Positions 10,853 through 23,671 of a stretch of 64,000 nucleotides of DNA are shown here, one piece after another. The notes under the pieces are model-generated. The model was not told the origin of the DNA. It ran no database searches and saw nothing but the letters and a program-made list of their open reading frames with translations. Every line of letters starts with the position of its first letter. The first letter of the stretch is position 1. The translations under genes and the position numbers were made by a program. Source of the DNA: Pisaster brevispinus (taxonomy: Eukaryota > Echinodermata > Asteroidea > Forcipulatida > Asteriidae); NCBI GenBank assembly GCA_023634235.1, contig JAMKCF010000060.1, forward strand, positions 310,001-374,000, read 5' to 3'.

Positions 10853-12538
10853 CTGACAATTCTGTAGGCGAGGCGAGCGGCCTGGATGTTAGGCCCTCCC
10901 CTTAGAGAAATAGGAAAACAAAAACCAGGGGTAATGGCCCAAAATAAAAGTGCGGTGATTTTGGGAATAAGTCCCGATCTAGGAGGGCTAGAGAGATGAT
11001 TTTTTTACCTGACTCTGCCTTAGGTATCCCTGCATCCGAAACTTAGACTTTTACGGCCGTTGCGGGCAGGCTTCACACCGGAAAAGACCAGCAAGCGGGG
11101 ACACTCCGAAAGCCCCCCAAAACATCAACTTGATTTTGCTTTAAAAATACACAAATACAAAATAAGGAGGGTCACATCACCCCCAGGGCAATATCGAATC
11201 TGCACAATTTTAGTACCACTGTAAAGCCCGTTTCAAGGGCTCCCTCTCCCGTGAGTTTGGGGTCGCTGACGATTCTGTAGGCGAGGCGAGCGGCCTGGAT
11301 GTTAGGCCCACCCCTTAGAGAAATAGGAAAACAAAAACCAGGGGTTATGGCCAAAAATAAAAGTGCGGTGATTTTGGGAATAAGTCCCGATCTAGGAGGG
11401 CTAGAGAGATGATTTTTTTACCTGACTCTGCCTTAGGTATCCCTGCATCCGAAAATTAGACTTTTACGGCCGTTGCGGGCAGGCTTCACACCGGAAAAGA
11501 CCAGCAAGCGGGAACACTCCGAAAGCCCCCCAAAACATCAACTTGATTTTGCTGTAAAAAGACACAAATACAAAATAAGGAGGGTCACATCACCCCAAGG
11601 GCAATATCGAATCTGCACAATTTTTATACCACTGTAAAGCCCGTTTCAAGGGCTCCCTCTCCCGTGAGTTTGGGGTCACTGACGATTCTGTAGGCGAGGC
11701 GAGCGGCCTGGATGTTAGGACTACCCCTAAGAAAATTTGAAAAAAAAAAAAAAAAAAAAAAACCCAGAAGCAAGGTCGTGCCGGCAGGGGTCATGGCCCA
11801 AAATAAAAGTGCGGTGAATTTGGGAATAACTCCCGATATAGGAGGGCTAGAGGGATGATTTTTTGGCCTGACTCTGCCTTAGGTATCCCTGCATCCGAAA
11901 ATTAGACTTTTACGGCCGTTGCGGGCAGGCTTCACACCGGAAAAGACCAGCAAGCGGGGACACTCCGAAAGCCCCGCAAAACATCAACGTGATTTTGCTG
12001 TAAAAAGACACAAATACAAAATAAGGAGGGTCACATCACCCCCAGGGCAATATCGAATCTGCACAATTTTAGTACCACTGTAAAGCTCGTTTCAAGGGCT
12101 CCCTCTCCCGTGAGTTTGGGGTCGCTGACGATTCTGTAGGCGAGGCGAGCGGCCTGGATGTTAGGCCCACCCCTTAGAGAAATAGGAAAACAAAAACCAG
12201 GGGTAATGGCCCAAAATTAAAAATGCGGTGATTTTGGGAATAAGTCCCGATCTAGGAGGGCTAGAGAGATGATTTTTTTACCTGACTCTGCCTTAGGTAT
12301 CCCTGCATCCGAAAATTAGACTTTTACGGCCGTTGCGGGCAGGCTTCACACCGGAAAAGACCAGCAAGCGGGGACATTCCGAAAGCCCCCCAAAACATCA
12401 ACTTGATTTTGCAGTAAAAAGACACAAATACAAAATAAGGAGGGTCACATCACCCCCAGGGCAATATCGAATCTGCACAATTTTAGTACCACTGTAAAGC
12501 CCGTTTCAAGGGCTCCCTCTCCCGTGAGTTTGGGGTTG
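10853..12538 (+). repeat. BBAB higher-order repeat, 1686 bp, copy 1
   Basis: Starts: 10853 (B, CCCTCCCC), 11266 (B with GGGGTTATGGCCAAAAAT), 11679 (A with AGGACTACCCC and GAAAATTTG), 12125 (B). Linked variants inside include CCGAAACTTAGAC, GCTTTAAAAATACAC and GCGGGAACACTCC. The same order and variants begin again at 12539. Confidence 0.88.
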
Positions 12539-15082
12539 CTGACGATTCTGTAGGCGAGGCGAGCGGCCTGGATGTTAGGCCCTCCCCTTAGAGAAATAGG
12601 AAAACAAAAACCAGGGGTAATGGCCCAAAATAAAAGTGCGGTGATTTTGGGAATAAGTCCCGATCTAGGAGGGCTAGAGAGATGATTTTTTTACCTGACT
12701 CTGCCTTAGGTATCCCTGCATCCGAAACTTAGACTTTTACGGCCGTTGCGGGCAGGCTTCACACCGGAAAAGACCAGCAAGCGGGGACACTCCGAAAGCC
12801 CCCCAAAACATCAACTTGATTTTGCTTTAAAAATACACAAATACAAAATAAGGAGGGTCACATCACCCCCAGGGCAATATCGAATCTGCACAATTTTAGT
12901 ACCACTGTAAAGCCCGTTTCAAGGGCTCCCTCTCCCGTGAGTTTGGGGTCGCTGACGATTCTGTAGGCGAGGCGAGCGGCCTGGATGTTAGGCCCACCCC
13001 TTAGAGAAATAGGAAAACAAAAACCAGGGGTTATGGCCAAAAATAAAAGTGCGGTGATTTTGGGAATAAGTCCCGATCTAGGAGGGCTAGAGAGATGATT
13101 TTTTTACCTGACTCTGCCTTAGGTATCCCTGCATCCGAAAATTAGACTTTTACGGCCGTTGCGGGCAAGCTTCACACCGGAAAAGACCAGCAAGCGGGAA
13201 CACTCCGAAAGCCCCCCAAAACATCAACTTGATTTTGCTGTAAAAAGACACAAATACAAAATAAGGAGGGTCACATCACCCCAAGGGCAATATCGAATCT
13301 GCACAATTTTTATACCACTGTAAAGCCCGTTTCAAGGGCTCCCTCTCCCGTGAGTTTGGGGTCACTGACGATTCTGTAGGCGAGGCGAGCGGCCTGGATG
13401 TTAGGACTACCCCTAAGAAAATTTGAAAAAAAAAAAAAAAAAAAAAAACCCAGAAGCAAGGTCGTGCCGGCAGGGGTCATGGCCCAAAATAAAAGTGCGG
13501 TGAATTTGGGAATAACTCCCGATATAGGAGGGCTAGAGGGATGATTTTTTGGCCTGACTCTGCCTTAGGTATCCCTGCATCCGAAAATTAGACTTTTACG
13601 GCCGTTGCGGGCAGGCTTCACACCGGAAAAGACCAGCAAGCGGGGACACTCCGAAAGCCCCGCAAAACATCAACGTGATTTTGCTGTAAAAAGACACAAA
13701 TACAAAATAAGGAGGGTCACATCACCCCCAGGGCAATATCGAATCTGCACAATTTTAGTACCACTGTAAAGCCCGTTTCAAGGGCTCCCTCTCCCGTGAG
13801 TTTGGGGTCGCTGACGATTCTGTAGGCGAGGCGAGCGGCCTGGATGTTAGGCCCACCCCTTAGAGAAATAGGAAAACAAAAACCAGGGGTTATGGCCAAA
13901 AATAAAAGTGCGGTGATTTTGGGAATAAGTCCCGATCTAGGAGGGCTAGAGAGATGATTTTTTTACCTGACTCTGCCTTAGGTATCCCTGCATCCGAAAA
14001 TTAGACTTTTACGGCCGTTGCGGGCAAGCTTCACACCGGAAAAGACCAGCAAGCGGGAACACTCCGAAAGCCCCCCAAAACATCAACTTGATTTTGCTGT
14101 AAAAAGACACAAATACAAAATAAGGAGGGTCACATCACCCCAAGGGCAATATCGAATCTGCACAATTTTTATACCACTGTAAAGCCCGTTTCAAGGGCTC
14201 CCTCTCCCGTGAGTTTGGGGTCACTGACGATTCTGTAGGCGAGGCGAGCGGCCTGGATGTTAGGACTACCCCTAAGAAAATTTGAAAAAAAAAAAAAAAA
14301 AAAAAACCCAGAAGCAAGGTCGTGCCGGCAGGGGTCATGGCCCAAAATAAAAGTGCGGTGAATTTGGGAATAACTCCCGATATAGGAGGGCTAGAGGGAT
14401 GATTTTTTGGCCTGACTCTGCCTTAGGTATCCCTGCATCCGAAAATTAGACTTTTACGGCCGTTGCGGGCAGGCTTCACACCGGAAAAGACCAGCAAGCG
14501 GGGACACTCCGAAAGCCCCGCAAAACATCAACGTGATTTTGCTGTAAAAAGACACAAATACAAAATAAGGAGGGTCACATCACCCCCAGGGCAATATCGA
14601 ATCTGCACAATTTTAGTACCACTGTAAAGCTCGTTTCAAGGGCTCCCTCTCCCGTGAGTTTGGGGTCGCTGACGATTCTGTAGGCGAGGCGAGCGGCCTG
14701 GATGTTAGGCCCACCCCTTAGAGAAATAGGAAAACAAAAACCAGGGGTAATGGCCCAAAATAAAAAATGCGGTGATTTTGGGAATAAGTCCCGATCTAGG
14801 AGGGCTAGAGAGATGATTTTTTTACCTGACTCTGCCTTAGGTATCCCTGCATCCGAAAATTAGACTTTTACGGCCGTTGCGGGCAGGCTTCACACCGGAA
14901 AAGACCAGCAAGCGGGGACATTCCGAAAGCCCCCCAAAACATCAACTTGATTTTGCAGTAAAAAGACACAAATACAAAATAAGGAGGGTCACATCACCCC
15001 CAGGGCAATATCGAATCTGCACAATTTTAGTACCACTGTAAAGCCCGTTTCAAGGGCTCCCTCTCCCGTGAGTTTGGGGTTG
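12539..15082 (+). repeat. BBABAB higher-order repeat, copy 2 with extra dimer
   Basis: Starts: 12539 (B, CCCTCCCC), 12952 (B, TTATGG), 13365 (A, AGGACTAC), 13811 (B, TTATGG), 14224 (A, AGGACTAC), 14669 (B). It matches the 1686-bp copy before it except that the B-A pair at 12952-13810 is present twice, adding 858 bp. The two pairs share GCGGGCAAGCTTCAC, absent from the pair at 11266 in copy 1, so the pair duplicated after the larger repeat did. Confidence 0.88.
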
Positions 15083-16768
15083 CTGACGATTCTGTAGGCG
15101 AGGCGAGCGGCCTGGATGTTAGGCCCTCCCCTTAGAGAAATAGGAAAACAAAAACCAGGGGTAATGGCCCAAAATAAAAGTGCGGTGATTTTGGGAATAA
15201 GTCCAGATTTAGGAGGGCTAGAGAGATGATTTTTTTACCTGACTCTGCCTTAGGTATCCCTGCATCCGAAACTTAGACTTTTACGGCCGTTGCGGGCAGG
15301 CTTCACACCGGAAAAGACCAGCAAGCGGGGACACTCCGAAAGCCCCCCAAAACATCAACTTGATTTTGCTTTAAAAATACACAAATACAAAATAAGGAGG
15401 GTCACATCACCCCCAGGGCAATATCGAATCTGCACAATTTTAGTACCACTGTAAAGCCCGTTTCAAGGGCTCCCTCTCCCGTGAGTTTGGGGTCGCTGAC
15501 GATTCTGTAGGCGAGGCGAGCGGCCTGGATGTTAGGCCCACCCCTTAGAGAAATAGGAAAGCAAAAACCAGGGGTAATGGCCCAAAATAAAAGTGCGGTG
15601 ATTTTGGGAATAAGTCCCGATCTAGGAGGGCTAGAGAGATGATTTTTTTTACCTGACTCTGCCTTAGGTATCCCTGCATCCAAAAATTAGACTTTTACGG
15701 CCGTTGCGGGCAGGCTTCACACCGGAAAAGACCAGCAAGCGGGGACACTCCGAAAGCCCCCCAAAACATCAACTTGATTTTGCTGTAAAAAGACACAAAT
15801 ACAAAATAAGGAGGGTCACATCACCCCCAGGGCAATATTGAATCTGCACAATTTTAGTACCACTGTAAAGCCCGTTTCAAGTGCTCCCTCTCCCGTGAGT
15901 TTGGGGTCGCTGACGATTCTGTAGGCGAGGCGAGCGGCCTGGATGTTAGGCCTACCCCTAAGAAAAATTGAAAAAAAAAAAAAAAAAAAAAAAACACAGA
16001 AGCAAGGTCGTGCCGGCAGGGGTCATGGCCCAAAATAAAAGTGCGGTGAATTTGGGAATAACTCCCAATCTAGGAGGGCTAGAGGGATGATTTTTTGGCC
16101 TGACTCTGCCTTAGGTATCCCTGCATCCGAAACTTAGACTTTTACGGCCGTTGCGGGCAGGCTTCACACCGGAAAAGACCAGCAAGCGGGGACACTCCGA
16201 AAGCCCCGCAAAACATCAACGTGATTTTGCTGTAAAAAGACACAAATACAAAATAAGGAGGGTCACATCACCCCCAGGGCAATATCGAATCTGCACAATT
16301 TTAGTACCACTGTAAAGCCCGTTTCAAGGGCTCCCTCTCCCGTGAGTTTGGGGTCGCTGACGATTCTGTAGGCGAGGCGAGCGGCCTGGATGTTAGGCCC
16401 ACCCCTTAGAGAAATAGGAAAACAAAAACCAGGGGTAATGGCCCAAAATAAAAGTGCGGTGATTTTGGGAATAAGCCCGATCTAGGAGGGCTAGAGAGAT
16501 GATTTTTTTACCTGACTCTGCCTTAGGTATCCCTGCATCCGAAAATTAGACTTTTACGGCTGTTGCGGGCAGGCTTCACACCGGAAAAGACCAGCAAGCG
16601 GGGACACTCCGAAAGCCCCCCAAAACATCAACGTGATTTTGCTGTAAAAAGACACAAATACAAAATAAGGAGGGTCACATCACCCCCAGGGCAATATCGA
16701 ATCTGCACAATTTTAGTACCACTGTAAAGCCCGTTTCAAAGGCTCCCTCTCCCGTGAGTTTGGGGTCG
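15083..16768 (+). repeat. BBAB block, partial third copy
   Basis: Starts: 15083 (B, CCCTCCCC, with CCGAAACTTAGAC and GCTTTAAAAATACAC), 15496 (B), 15910 (A), 16357 (B). The first monomer clearly belongs to the preceding repeat family. The second lacks the TTATGG mark and the A at 15910 has CCTACCCC rather than GACTACCCC, so the later part was exchanged with an ordinary section. The total length is again 1686 bp. Confidence 0.78.
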
Positions 16769-17594
16769 CTGACGATTCTGTAGGCGAGGCGAGCGGCCTG
16801 GATGTTAGGCCTACCCCTTAGAGAAATAGGAAAACAAAAACCAGGGGTAATGGCCCAAAATAAAAGTGCGATGATTTTGGGAATAAGTCCCGATCTAGGA
16901 GGGCTAGAGAGATGATTGTTTTACCTGACTCTGCCTTAAGTATCCCTGCATCCGAAAATTTGACTTTTACGGCCGTTGCGGGCAGGCTTCACACCGGAAA
17001 AGACCAGCAAGTGGGGACACTCCGAAAGCCCCCCAAAACATCAACGTGATTTTGCTCTAAAAAGACACAAATACAAAATATGGAGGGCCACATCACCCCC
17101 AGGGCAATATTGAATCTGCACAATTTTAGTACCACTGTAAAGCCCGTTTCAAGGGCTCCCTCTCCCGTGAGTTTTGGGTCGCTGACGATTCTGTAGGCGA
17201 GGCGAGCGGCCTGGATGTTAGGCCCACCGCTTAGAGAAATAGGAAAACAAAAACCAGGGGTAATGGCCCAAAATAAAAGTGCGATGATTTTGGGAATAAG
17301 TCCCGATCTAGGAGGGCTAGAGAGCTGATTGTTTTACCTGACTCTGCCTTAGGTATCCCTGCATCCGAAAATTTGACTTTTACGGCCGTTGCGGGCAGGC
17401 TTCACACCGGAAAAGACCAGCAAGCGGGGACACTCCGAAAGCCCCCCAAAACATCAACTTGATTTTGCTGTAAAAAGACACAAATACAAAATAAGGAGGG
17501 TCACATCACCCCCAGGGCAATATCAAATCTGCACAATTTTAGTACCACTGTAAAGCCCGTTTCAAGGGCTCCCTCTCCCGTGAGTTTGGGGTTG
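16769..17594 (+). repeat. Two class B monomers with linked variants
   Basis: Starts 16769 and 17182. The first has CCTACCCCTTAG, GATGATTGTTTTACC, CCTTAAGTATCC, CCGAAAATTTGAC, GCTCTAAAAAG and GGAGGGCCACATC. This linked set returns at 20580 and 21406. The second carries CCCACCGCTTAG and GCTGATTGTTTTACC. Confidence 0.84.
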
Positions 17595-19753
17595 CTGACG
17601 ATTCTGTAGGCGAGGCGAGCGGCCTGGATGTTAGGCCTACCCCTAAGAAAAATTGAAAAACAAAAAAAAAAAAAAACAGAAGCAAGGTCGTGCCGGCAGG
17701 GGTCATGGCCCAAAATAAAAGTGCGGTGAATTTGGGAATAACTCCCGATCTAGGAGGGCTAGAGGGATGATTTTTTGGCCTGACTCTGCCTTAGGTATCC
17801 CTGCATCCGAAAATTAGACTTTTACGGCCGTTGCGGGCAGGCTTCACACCGGAAAAGACCAGCAAGCGGGGACACTCCGAAAGCCCCGCAAAACATCAAC
17901 GTGATTTTGCTGTAAAAAGACACAAATACAAAATAAGGAGGGTCACATCACCCCCAGGGCAATATCGAATCTGCACAATTTTAGTACCACTGTAAAGCCC
18001 GTTTCAAGGGCTCCCTCTCCCGTGAGTTTGGGGTCGCTGACGATTCTGTAGGCGAGGCGAGCGGCCTGGATGTTAGGCCCAACCCTTAGAGAAATAGGAA
18101 AACAAAAACCAGTGGTAATGGCCCAAAATAAAAGTGCGGTGATTTTGGGAATAAGTCCCGATCTAGGAGGGCTAGAGAGATGATTTTTTTACCTGACTCT
18201 GCCTTAGGTATCCCTGCATCCGAAAATTAGACTTTTACGGCCGTTGCGGGCAGGCTTCACACCGGAAAAGACCAGCAAGCGGGGACACTCCGAAAGCCCC
18301 GCAAAACATCAACGTGATTTTGCTGTAAAAAGACACAAATACAAAATAAGGAGGGTCACATCACCCCCAGGGCAATATCGAATCTGCACAATTTTAGTAC
18401 CACTGTAAAGCCCGTTTCAAGGGCTCCCTCTCCCGTGAGTTTGGGGTCGCTGACGATTCTGTAGGCGAGGCGAGCGGCCTGGATGTTAGGCCTACCCCTA
18501 AGAAAAATTGAAAAAAAAAAAAAAAAAAAAAAACCCAGAAGCAAGGTCGTGCCGGCAGGGGTCATGGCCCAAAATAAAAGTGCGGTGAATTTGGGAATAA
18601 CTCTCGATCTAGGAGGGCTAGAGAGATGATTTTTTGGCCTGACTCTGCCTTGGGTATCCCTGCATCCGAAAATTAGACTTTTACGGCCGTTGCGGGCAGG
18701 CTTCATTCCGGAAAAGACCAGCAAGCGGGGACACTCCGAAAGCCCCGCAAAACATCAACGTGATTTTGCTGTAAAAAGACACAAATACAAAATAAGGAGG
18801 GTCACATCACCCCCAGGGCAATATCGAATCTGCACAATTTTAGTACCACTGTAAAGCCCGTTTCAAGGGCTCCCTCTCCCGTGAGTTTGGGATCGCTGAC
18901 GATTCTGTAGGCGAGGCGAGCGGCCTGGATGTTAGGCCCACCCCTTAGAGAAATAGGAAAACAAAAACCAGGGGTAATGGCCCAAAATAAAAGTGCGGTG
19001 ATTTTGGGAATAAGTCCCGATCTAGGAGGGCTAGAGAGATGATTTTTTTACCTGACTCTGCCTTAGGTATCCCTGCATCCGAAAATTAAACTTTTACGGC
19101 CGTTGCGGGCAGGCTTCACACCGGAAAAGACCAGCAAGCGGGGACACTCCGAAAGCCCCCCAAAACATCAACTTGATTTTGCTGTAAAAAGACACAAATA
19201 CAAAATAAGGAGGGTCACATCACCCCCAGGGCAATATCGAATCTGCACAATTTTAGTACCACTGTAAAGCCCGTTTCAAGGGCTCCCTCTCCCGTGAGTT
19301 TGGGGTCGCTGACGATTCTGTAGGCGAGGCGAGCGGCCTGGATGTTAGGCCTACCCCTAAGAAAAATTGAAAAAAAAAAAAAAAAAAAAAACCCAGAAGC
19401 AAGGTCGTGCCGGCAGGGGTCATGGCCCAAAATAAAAGTGCGGTGAATTTGGGAATAACTCTCGATCTAGGAGGGCTAGAGAGATGATTTTTTGGCCTGA
19501 CTCTGCCTTGGGTATCCCTGCATCCGAAAATTAGACTTTTACGGCCGTTGCGGGCAGGCTTCATTCCGGAAAAGACCAGCAAGCGGGGACACTCCGAAAG
19601 CCCCGCAAAACATCAACGTGATTATGCTGTAAAAAGACACAAATACAAAATAAGGAGGGTCACATCACCCCCAGGGCAATATCGAATCTGCACAATTTTA
19701 GTACCACTGTAAAGCCCGTTTCAAGGGCTCCCTCTCCCGTGAGTTTGGGGTCG
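17595..19753 (+). repeat. A-B dimers (ABABA)
   Basis: Starts: 17595 (A), 18037 (B), 18450 (A), 18896 (B), 19309 (A). The A copies at 18450 and 19309 share ACTCTCGATC, CCTTGGGTATCC and CTTCATTCCGG at 859-bp spacing, which marks a local dimer duplication. These changes also lengthen the chance minus-strand open frames here. Confidence 0.86.
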
Positions 19754-20166
19754 CTGACGATTCTGTAGGCGAGGCGAGCGGCCTGGATGTTAGGCCCACC
19801 CCTTAGAGAAATAGGAAAACAAAAACCAGGGGTAATGGCCACAAATAAAAGTGCGGTGATTTTGGGAATAGGTCCCGATCTAGGAGGGCTAGAGGGATGA
19901 TTTTTTAGCCTGACTCTGCCTTAGGTATCCCTGCATCCGAAAATTAGACTTTTACGGCCGTTGCGGGCAGACTTCACACCGAAAAAGACCAGCAAGCGGG
20001 GACACTCCGAAAGCCCCGCAAAACATCAACGTGATTTTGCTGTAAAAAGACACAAATACAAAATAAGGAGGGTCACATCACCCCCAGGGCAATATTGAAT
20101 CTGCACAATTTTAGTACCACTGTAAAGCCCGTTTCAAGGGCTCCCTCTCCCGTGAGTTTGGGATCG
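19754..20166 (+). repeat. Class B monomer with A-type 3' part
   Basis: B signature and GCCACAAATAAAAG, then AATAGGTCCCG, GAGGGATGATTTTTTAGCC and CCCCGCAAAACATCAACGTG, which are class A-like. The same combination is seen in the B at 30675. Confidence 0.82.
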
Positions 20167-21818
20167 CTGACGATTCTGTAGGCGAGGCGAGCGGCCTGGA
20201 TGTTAGGCCCACCCCTTAGAGAAATAGGAAAACAAAAACCAGGGGTAATGGCCCAAAATAAAAGTGCGGTGATTTTGGGAATAAGTCCCGATCTAGGAGG
20301 GCTAGAGAGATGATTTTTTTACCTGACTCTGCCTTAGGTATCCCTGCATCCGAAAATTAGACTTTTACGGCCGTTGCGGGCTGGCTTCACACCGGAAAAG
20401 ACCAGCAAGCGGGGACACTCCGAAAGCCCCCCAAAACATCAACGTGATTTTGCTCTAAAAAGACACAAATACAAAATAAGGAGGGCCACATCACCCCCAG
20501 GGCAATATTGAATCTGCACAATTTTAGTACCACTGTAAAGCCCGTTTCAAGGGCTCCCTCTCCCGTGAGTTTGGGGTCGCTGACGATTCTGTAGGCGAGG
20601 CGAGCGGCCTGGATGTTAGGCCTACCCCTTAGAGAAATAGGAAAACAAAAACCAGGGGTAATGGCCCAAAATAAAAGTGCGATGATTTTGGGAATAAGTC
20701 CCGATCTAGGAGGGCTAGAGAGATGATTGTTTTACCTGACTCTGCCTTAAGTATCCCTGCATCCGAAAATTTGACTTTTACGGCCGTTGCGGGCAGGCTT
20801 CACACCGGAAAAGACCAGCAAGCGGGGACACTCCGAAAGCCCCCCAAAACATCAACTTGATTTTGCTGTAAAAAGACACAAATACAAAATAAGGAGGGTC
20901 ACATCACCCCCAGGGCAATATCAAATCTGCACAATTTTAGTACCACTGTAAAGCCCGTTTCAAGGGCTCCCTCTCCCGTGAGTTTGGGATCGCTGACGAT
21001 TCTGTAGGCGAGGCGAGCGGCCTGGATGTTAGGCCTACCCCTAAGAAAAATAGGAAAACAAAAACCAGGGGTAATGGCCCAAAATAAAAGTGCGGTGATT
21101 TTGGGAATAAGTCCCGATGTAGGAGGGCTAGAGAGATGATTTTTTTACCTGACTCTGCCTTAGGTATCCCTGCATCCGAAAATTAGACTTTTACGGCCGT
21201 TGCGGGCTGGCTTCACACCGGAAAAGACCAGCAAGCGGGGACACTCCGAAAGCCCCCCAAAACATCAACGTGATTTTGCTCTAAAAAGACACAAATACAA
21301 AATAAGGAGGGCCACATCACCCCCAGGGCAATATTGAATCTGCACAATTTTAGTACCACTGTAAAGCCCGTTTCAAGGGCTCCCTCTCCCGTGAGTTTGG
21401 GGTCGCTGACGATTCTGTAGGCGAGGCGAGCGGCCTGGATGTTAGGCCTACCCCTTAGAGAAATAGGAAAACAAAAACCAGGGGTAATGGCCCAAAATAA
21501 AAGTGCGATGATTTTGGGAATAAGTCCCGATCTAGGAGGGCTAGAGAGATGATTGTTTTACCTGACTCTGCCTTAAGTATCCCTGCATCCGAAAATTTGA
21601 CTTTTACGGCCGTTGCGGGCAGGCTTCACACCGGAAAAGACCAGCAAGTGGGGACACTCCGAAAGCCCCCCAAAACATCAACGTGATTTTGCTCTAAAAA
21701 GACACAAATACAAAATATGGAGGGCCACATCACCCCCAGGGCAATATTGAATCTGCACAATTTTAGTACCACTGTAAAGCCCGTTTCAAGGGCTCCCTCT
21801 CCCGTGAGTTTGGGGTCG
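20167..21818 (+). repeat. B-B dimer repeated twice, 826-bp period
   Basis: Starts: 20167, 20580, 20993 and 21406. The pairs 20167-20992 and 20993-21818 share the preceding GGGATCGCTG, GCGGGCTGGCTTC, GCTCTAAAAAG, GGAGGGCCACATC, CCTTAAGTATCC and CCGAAAATTTGAC. The unit at 20993 starts with the class A signature CCTACCCCTAAGAAAAATAG and then continues as class B, so it is a hybrid with the switch inside the first 60 bp. This is a local amplification of B without A. Confidence 0.87.
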
Positions 21819-22231
21819 CTGACGATTCTGTAGGCGCGGCGAGCGGCTTGGATGTTAGGCCCATCCCTTAGAGAAATAGGAAAACAAAAACCAGGGGTAA
21901 TGGCCCAAAATAAAAGCGCGGTGATTTTGGGAATAAGTCCCGATCTAGGAGGGCTAGAGGGATGATTTTTTGGCCTGACTCTGCCTTAGGTATCCCTGCA
22001 TCCGAAAATTAGACTTTTACGGCCGTTGCGGGCAGGCTTCACACCGGAAAAGACCAGCAAGCGGGGACACTCCGAAAGCCCCGCAAAACATCAACGTGAT
22101 TTTGCTGTAAAAAGACACAAATACAAAATAAGGAGGGTCACATCACCCCCAGGGCAATATCGAATCTGCACAATTTTAGTACCACTGTAAAGCCCGTTTC
22201 TAAGGCTCCCTCTCCCGTGAGTTTGGGGTCG
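21819..22231 (+). repeat. Class B monomer, GGCGCGGCG subtype
   Basis: It carries GTAGGCGCGGCGAGCGG and AAAAGCGCGG, variants otherwise found at 44018, 46146 and 47458. Its second half is class A-like (GATTTTTTGGCC, AACGTG) and ends with CGTTTCTAAGGCTCCC. Confidence 0.83.
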
Positions 22232-22675
22232 CTGACGATTCTGTAGGCGAGGCGAGCGGCCTGGATGTTAGGCCTACCCCTAAGAAAAATTGAAAAAAAA
22301 AAAAAAAAAAAAAAAACCCAGAAGCAAGGTCGTGCCGGCAGGGGTCATGGCCCAAAATAAAAGTGCGGTGAATTTGGGAATAACTCCCGATTTAGGAGGG
22401 CTAGAGGGATGATTTTTTGGCCTGACTCTGCCTTAGGTATCCCTGCATCCGAAAATTAGACTTTTACGGCCGTTGCGGGCAGGCTTCACACCGGAAAAGA
22501 CCAGCAAGCGGGGACACTCCGAAAGCCCCCCAAAACATCAACGTGATTTTGCTGTAAAAAGACACAAATACAAAATAAGGAGGGTCACATCACCCCCAGG
22601 GCAATATCGAATCTGCACAATTTTAGTACCACTGTACCCGTTTCAAGGGCTCCCTCTCCCGTGAGTTTGGGGTCG
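22232..22675 (+). repeat. Class A monomer with TGTACCCG deletion
   Basis: An A copy with CCCGATTTAGGAGG and a 3-bp loss near its end (TGTACCCG instead of TGTAAAGCCCG). The same loss is found at about 50017 and 51216, each time directly before a shortened monomer, so the two travel together. Confidence 0.85.
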
Positions 22676-23036
22676 CTGACGATTCTGTAGGCGAGGCGAA
22701 AGGCCTGGATGTTAGGCCCACCCCTAAGAGAAATTGAATAAGTCCCGATCTAGGAGGGCTAGAGAGATGATTTTTTTACCTGACTCTGCCTTAGGTATCC
22801 CTGCATCCGAAAATTAGACTTTTACGGCCGTTGCGGGCAGGCTTCACACCGGAAAAGACCAGCAAGCGGGGACACTCCGAAAGCCCCCCAAAACATCAAC
22901 TTGATTTTGCTGTAAAAAGACACAAATACAAAATAAGGCGGGTCACATCACCCCCATGGCAATATCGAATCTGCACAATTTTAGTACCACTGTAAAGCCC
23001 GTTTCAAGGGCTCCCTCTCCCGTGAGTTTGGGGTTG
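22676..23036 (+). repeat. Shortened monomer, ~52-bp deletion (361 bp)
   Basis: It begins CCCACCCCTAAGAGAAATTG and jumps directly to AATAAGTCCCG, losing the A-rich stretch and the AATAAA. The junction also occurs in the monomers at 50059 and 51258, so all three descend from one event. Confidence 0.87.
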
Positions 23037-23671
23037 CTGACGATTCTGTAGGCGAGGCGAGCGGCCTGGATGTTAGGCCTACCCCTAAGAAAAATTGAAA
23101 AAAAACAAAAAAAAAAACCCAGAAGCAAGGTCGTGCCGGCAGGGGTCATGGCCCAAAATAAAAGTGCGGTGAATTTGGGAATAACTCCCGATCTAGGAGG
23201 GCTAGAGGGATGATTTTTTGGCCTGACTCTGCCTTAGGTATCCCTGCATCCGAAAATTAGACTTTTACGGCCGTTGCGGGCAGGCTTCACACCGGAAAAG
23301 ACCAGCAAGCGGGGACACTCCGAAAGCCCCGCAAAACATCAACGTGATTTTGCTGTAAAAAGACACAAATACAAAATAAGGAGGGTCACATCACCCCCAG
23401 GGCAATATCGAATCTGCACAATTTTAGTACCACTGTAAAGCCCGTTTCAAGGGCTCCCTCTCCCGTTGCGGGCAGGCTTTACACCGGAAAAGACCAGCAA
23501 GCGGGGACACTCCGAAAGCCCAGCAAAACATCAACGTGATTTTGCTGTAAAAAGACACAAATACAAAATAAGGAGGGTCACATCACCCCCAGGGCAATAT
23601 CGAATCTGCACAATTTTAGTACCACTGTAAAGCCCGTTTCAAGGGCTCCCTCTCCCGTCAGTTTGGGGTCG
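23037..23671 (+). repeat. Class A monomer fused to a partial monomer (635 bp)
   Basis: A full A copy to CTCTCCCGT, then at about 23466 a direct jump to TGCGGGCAGGCTTTACACC in the middle of the next unit. About 221-254 bp of that unit are missing. CCGT is present on both sides of the break in ordinary copies. Five more units downstream share this junction and the variants GGCTTTACACC and AGCCCAGCAAAAC. Confidence 0.87.
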
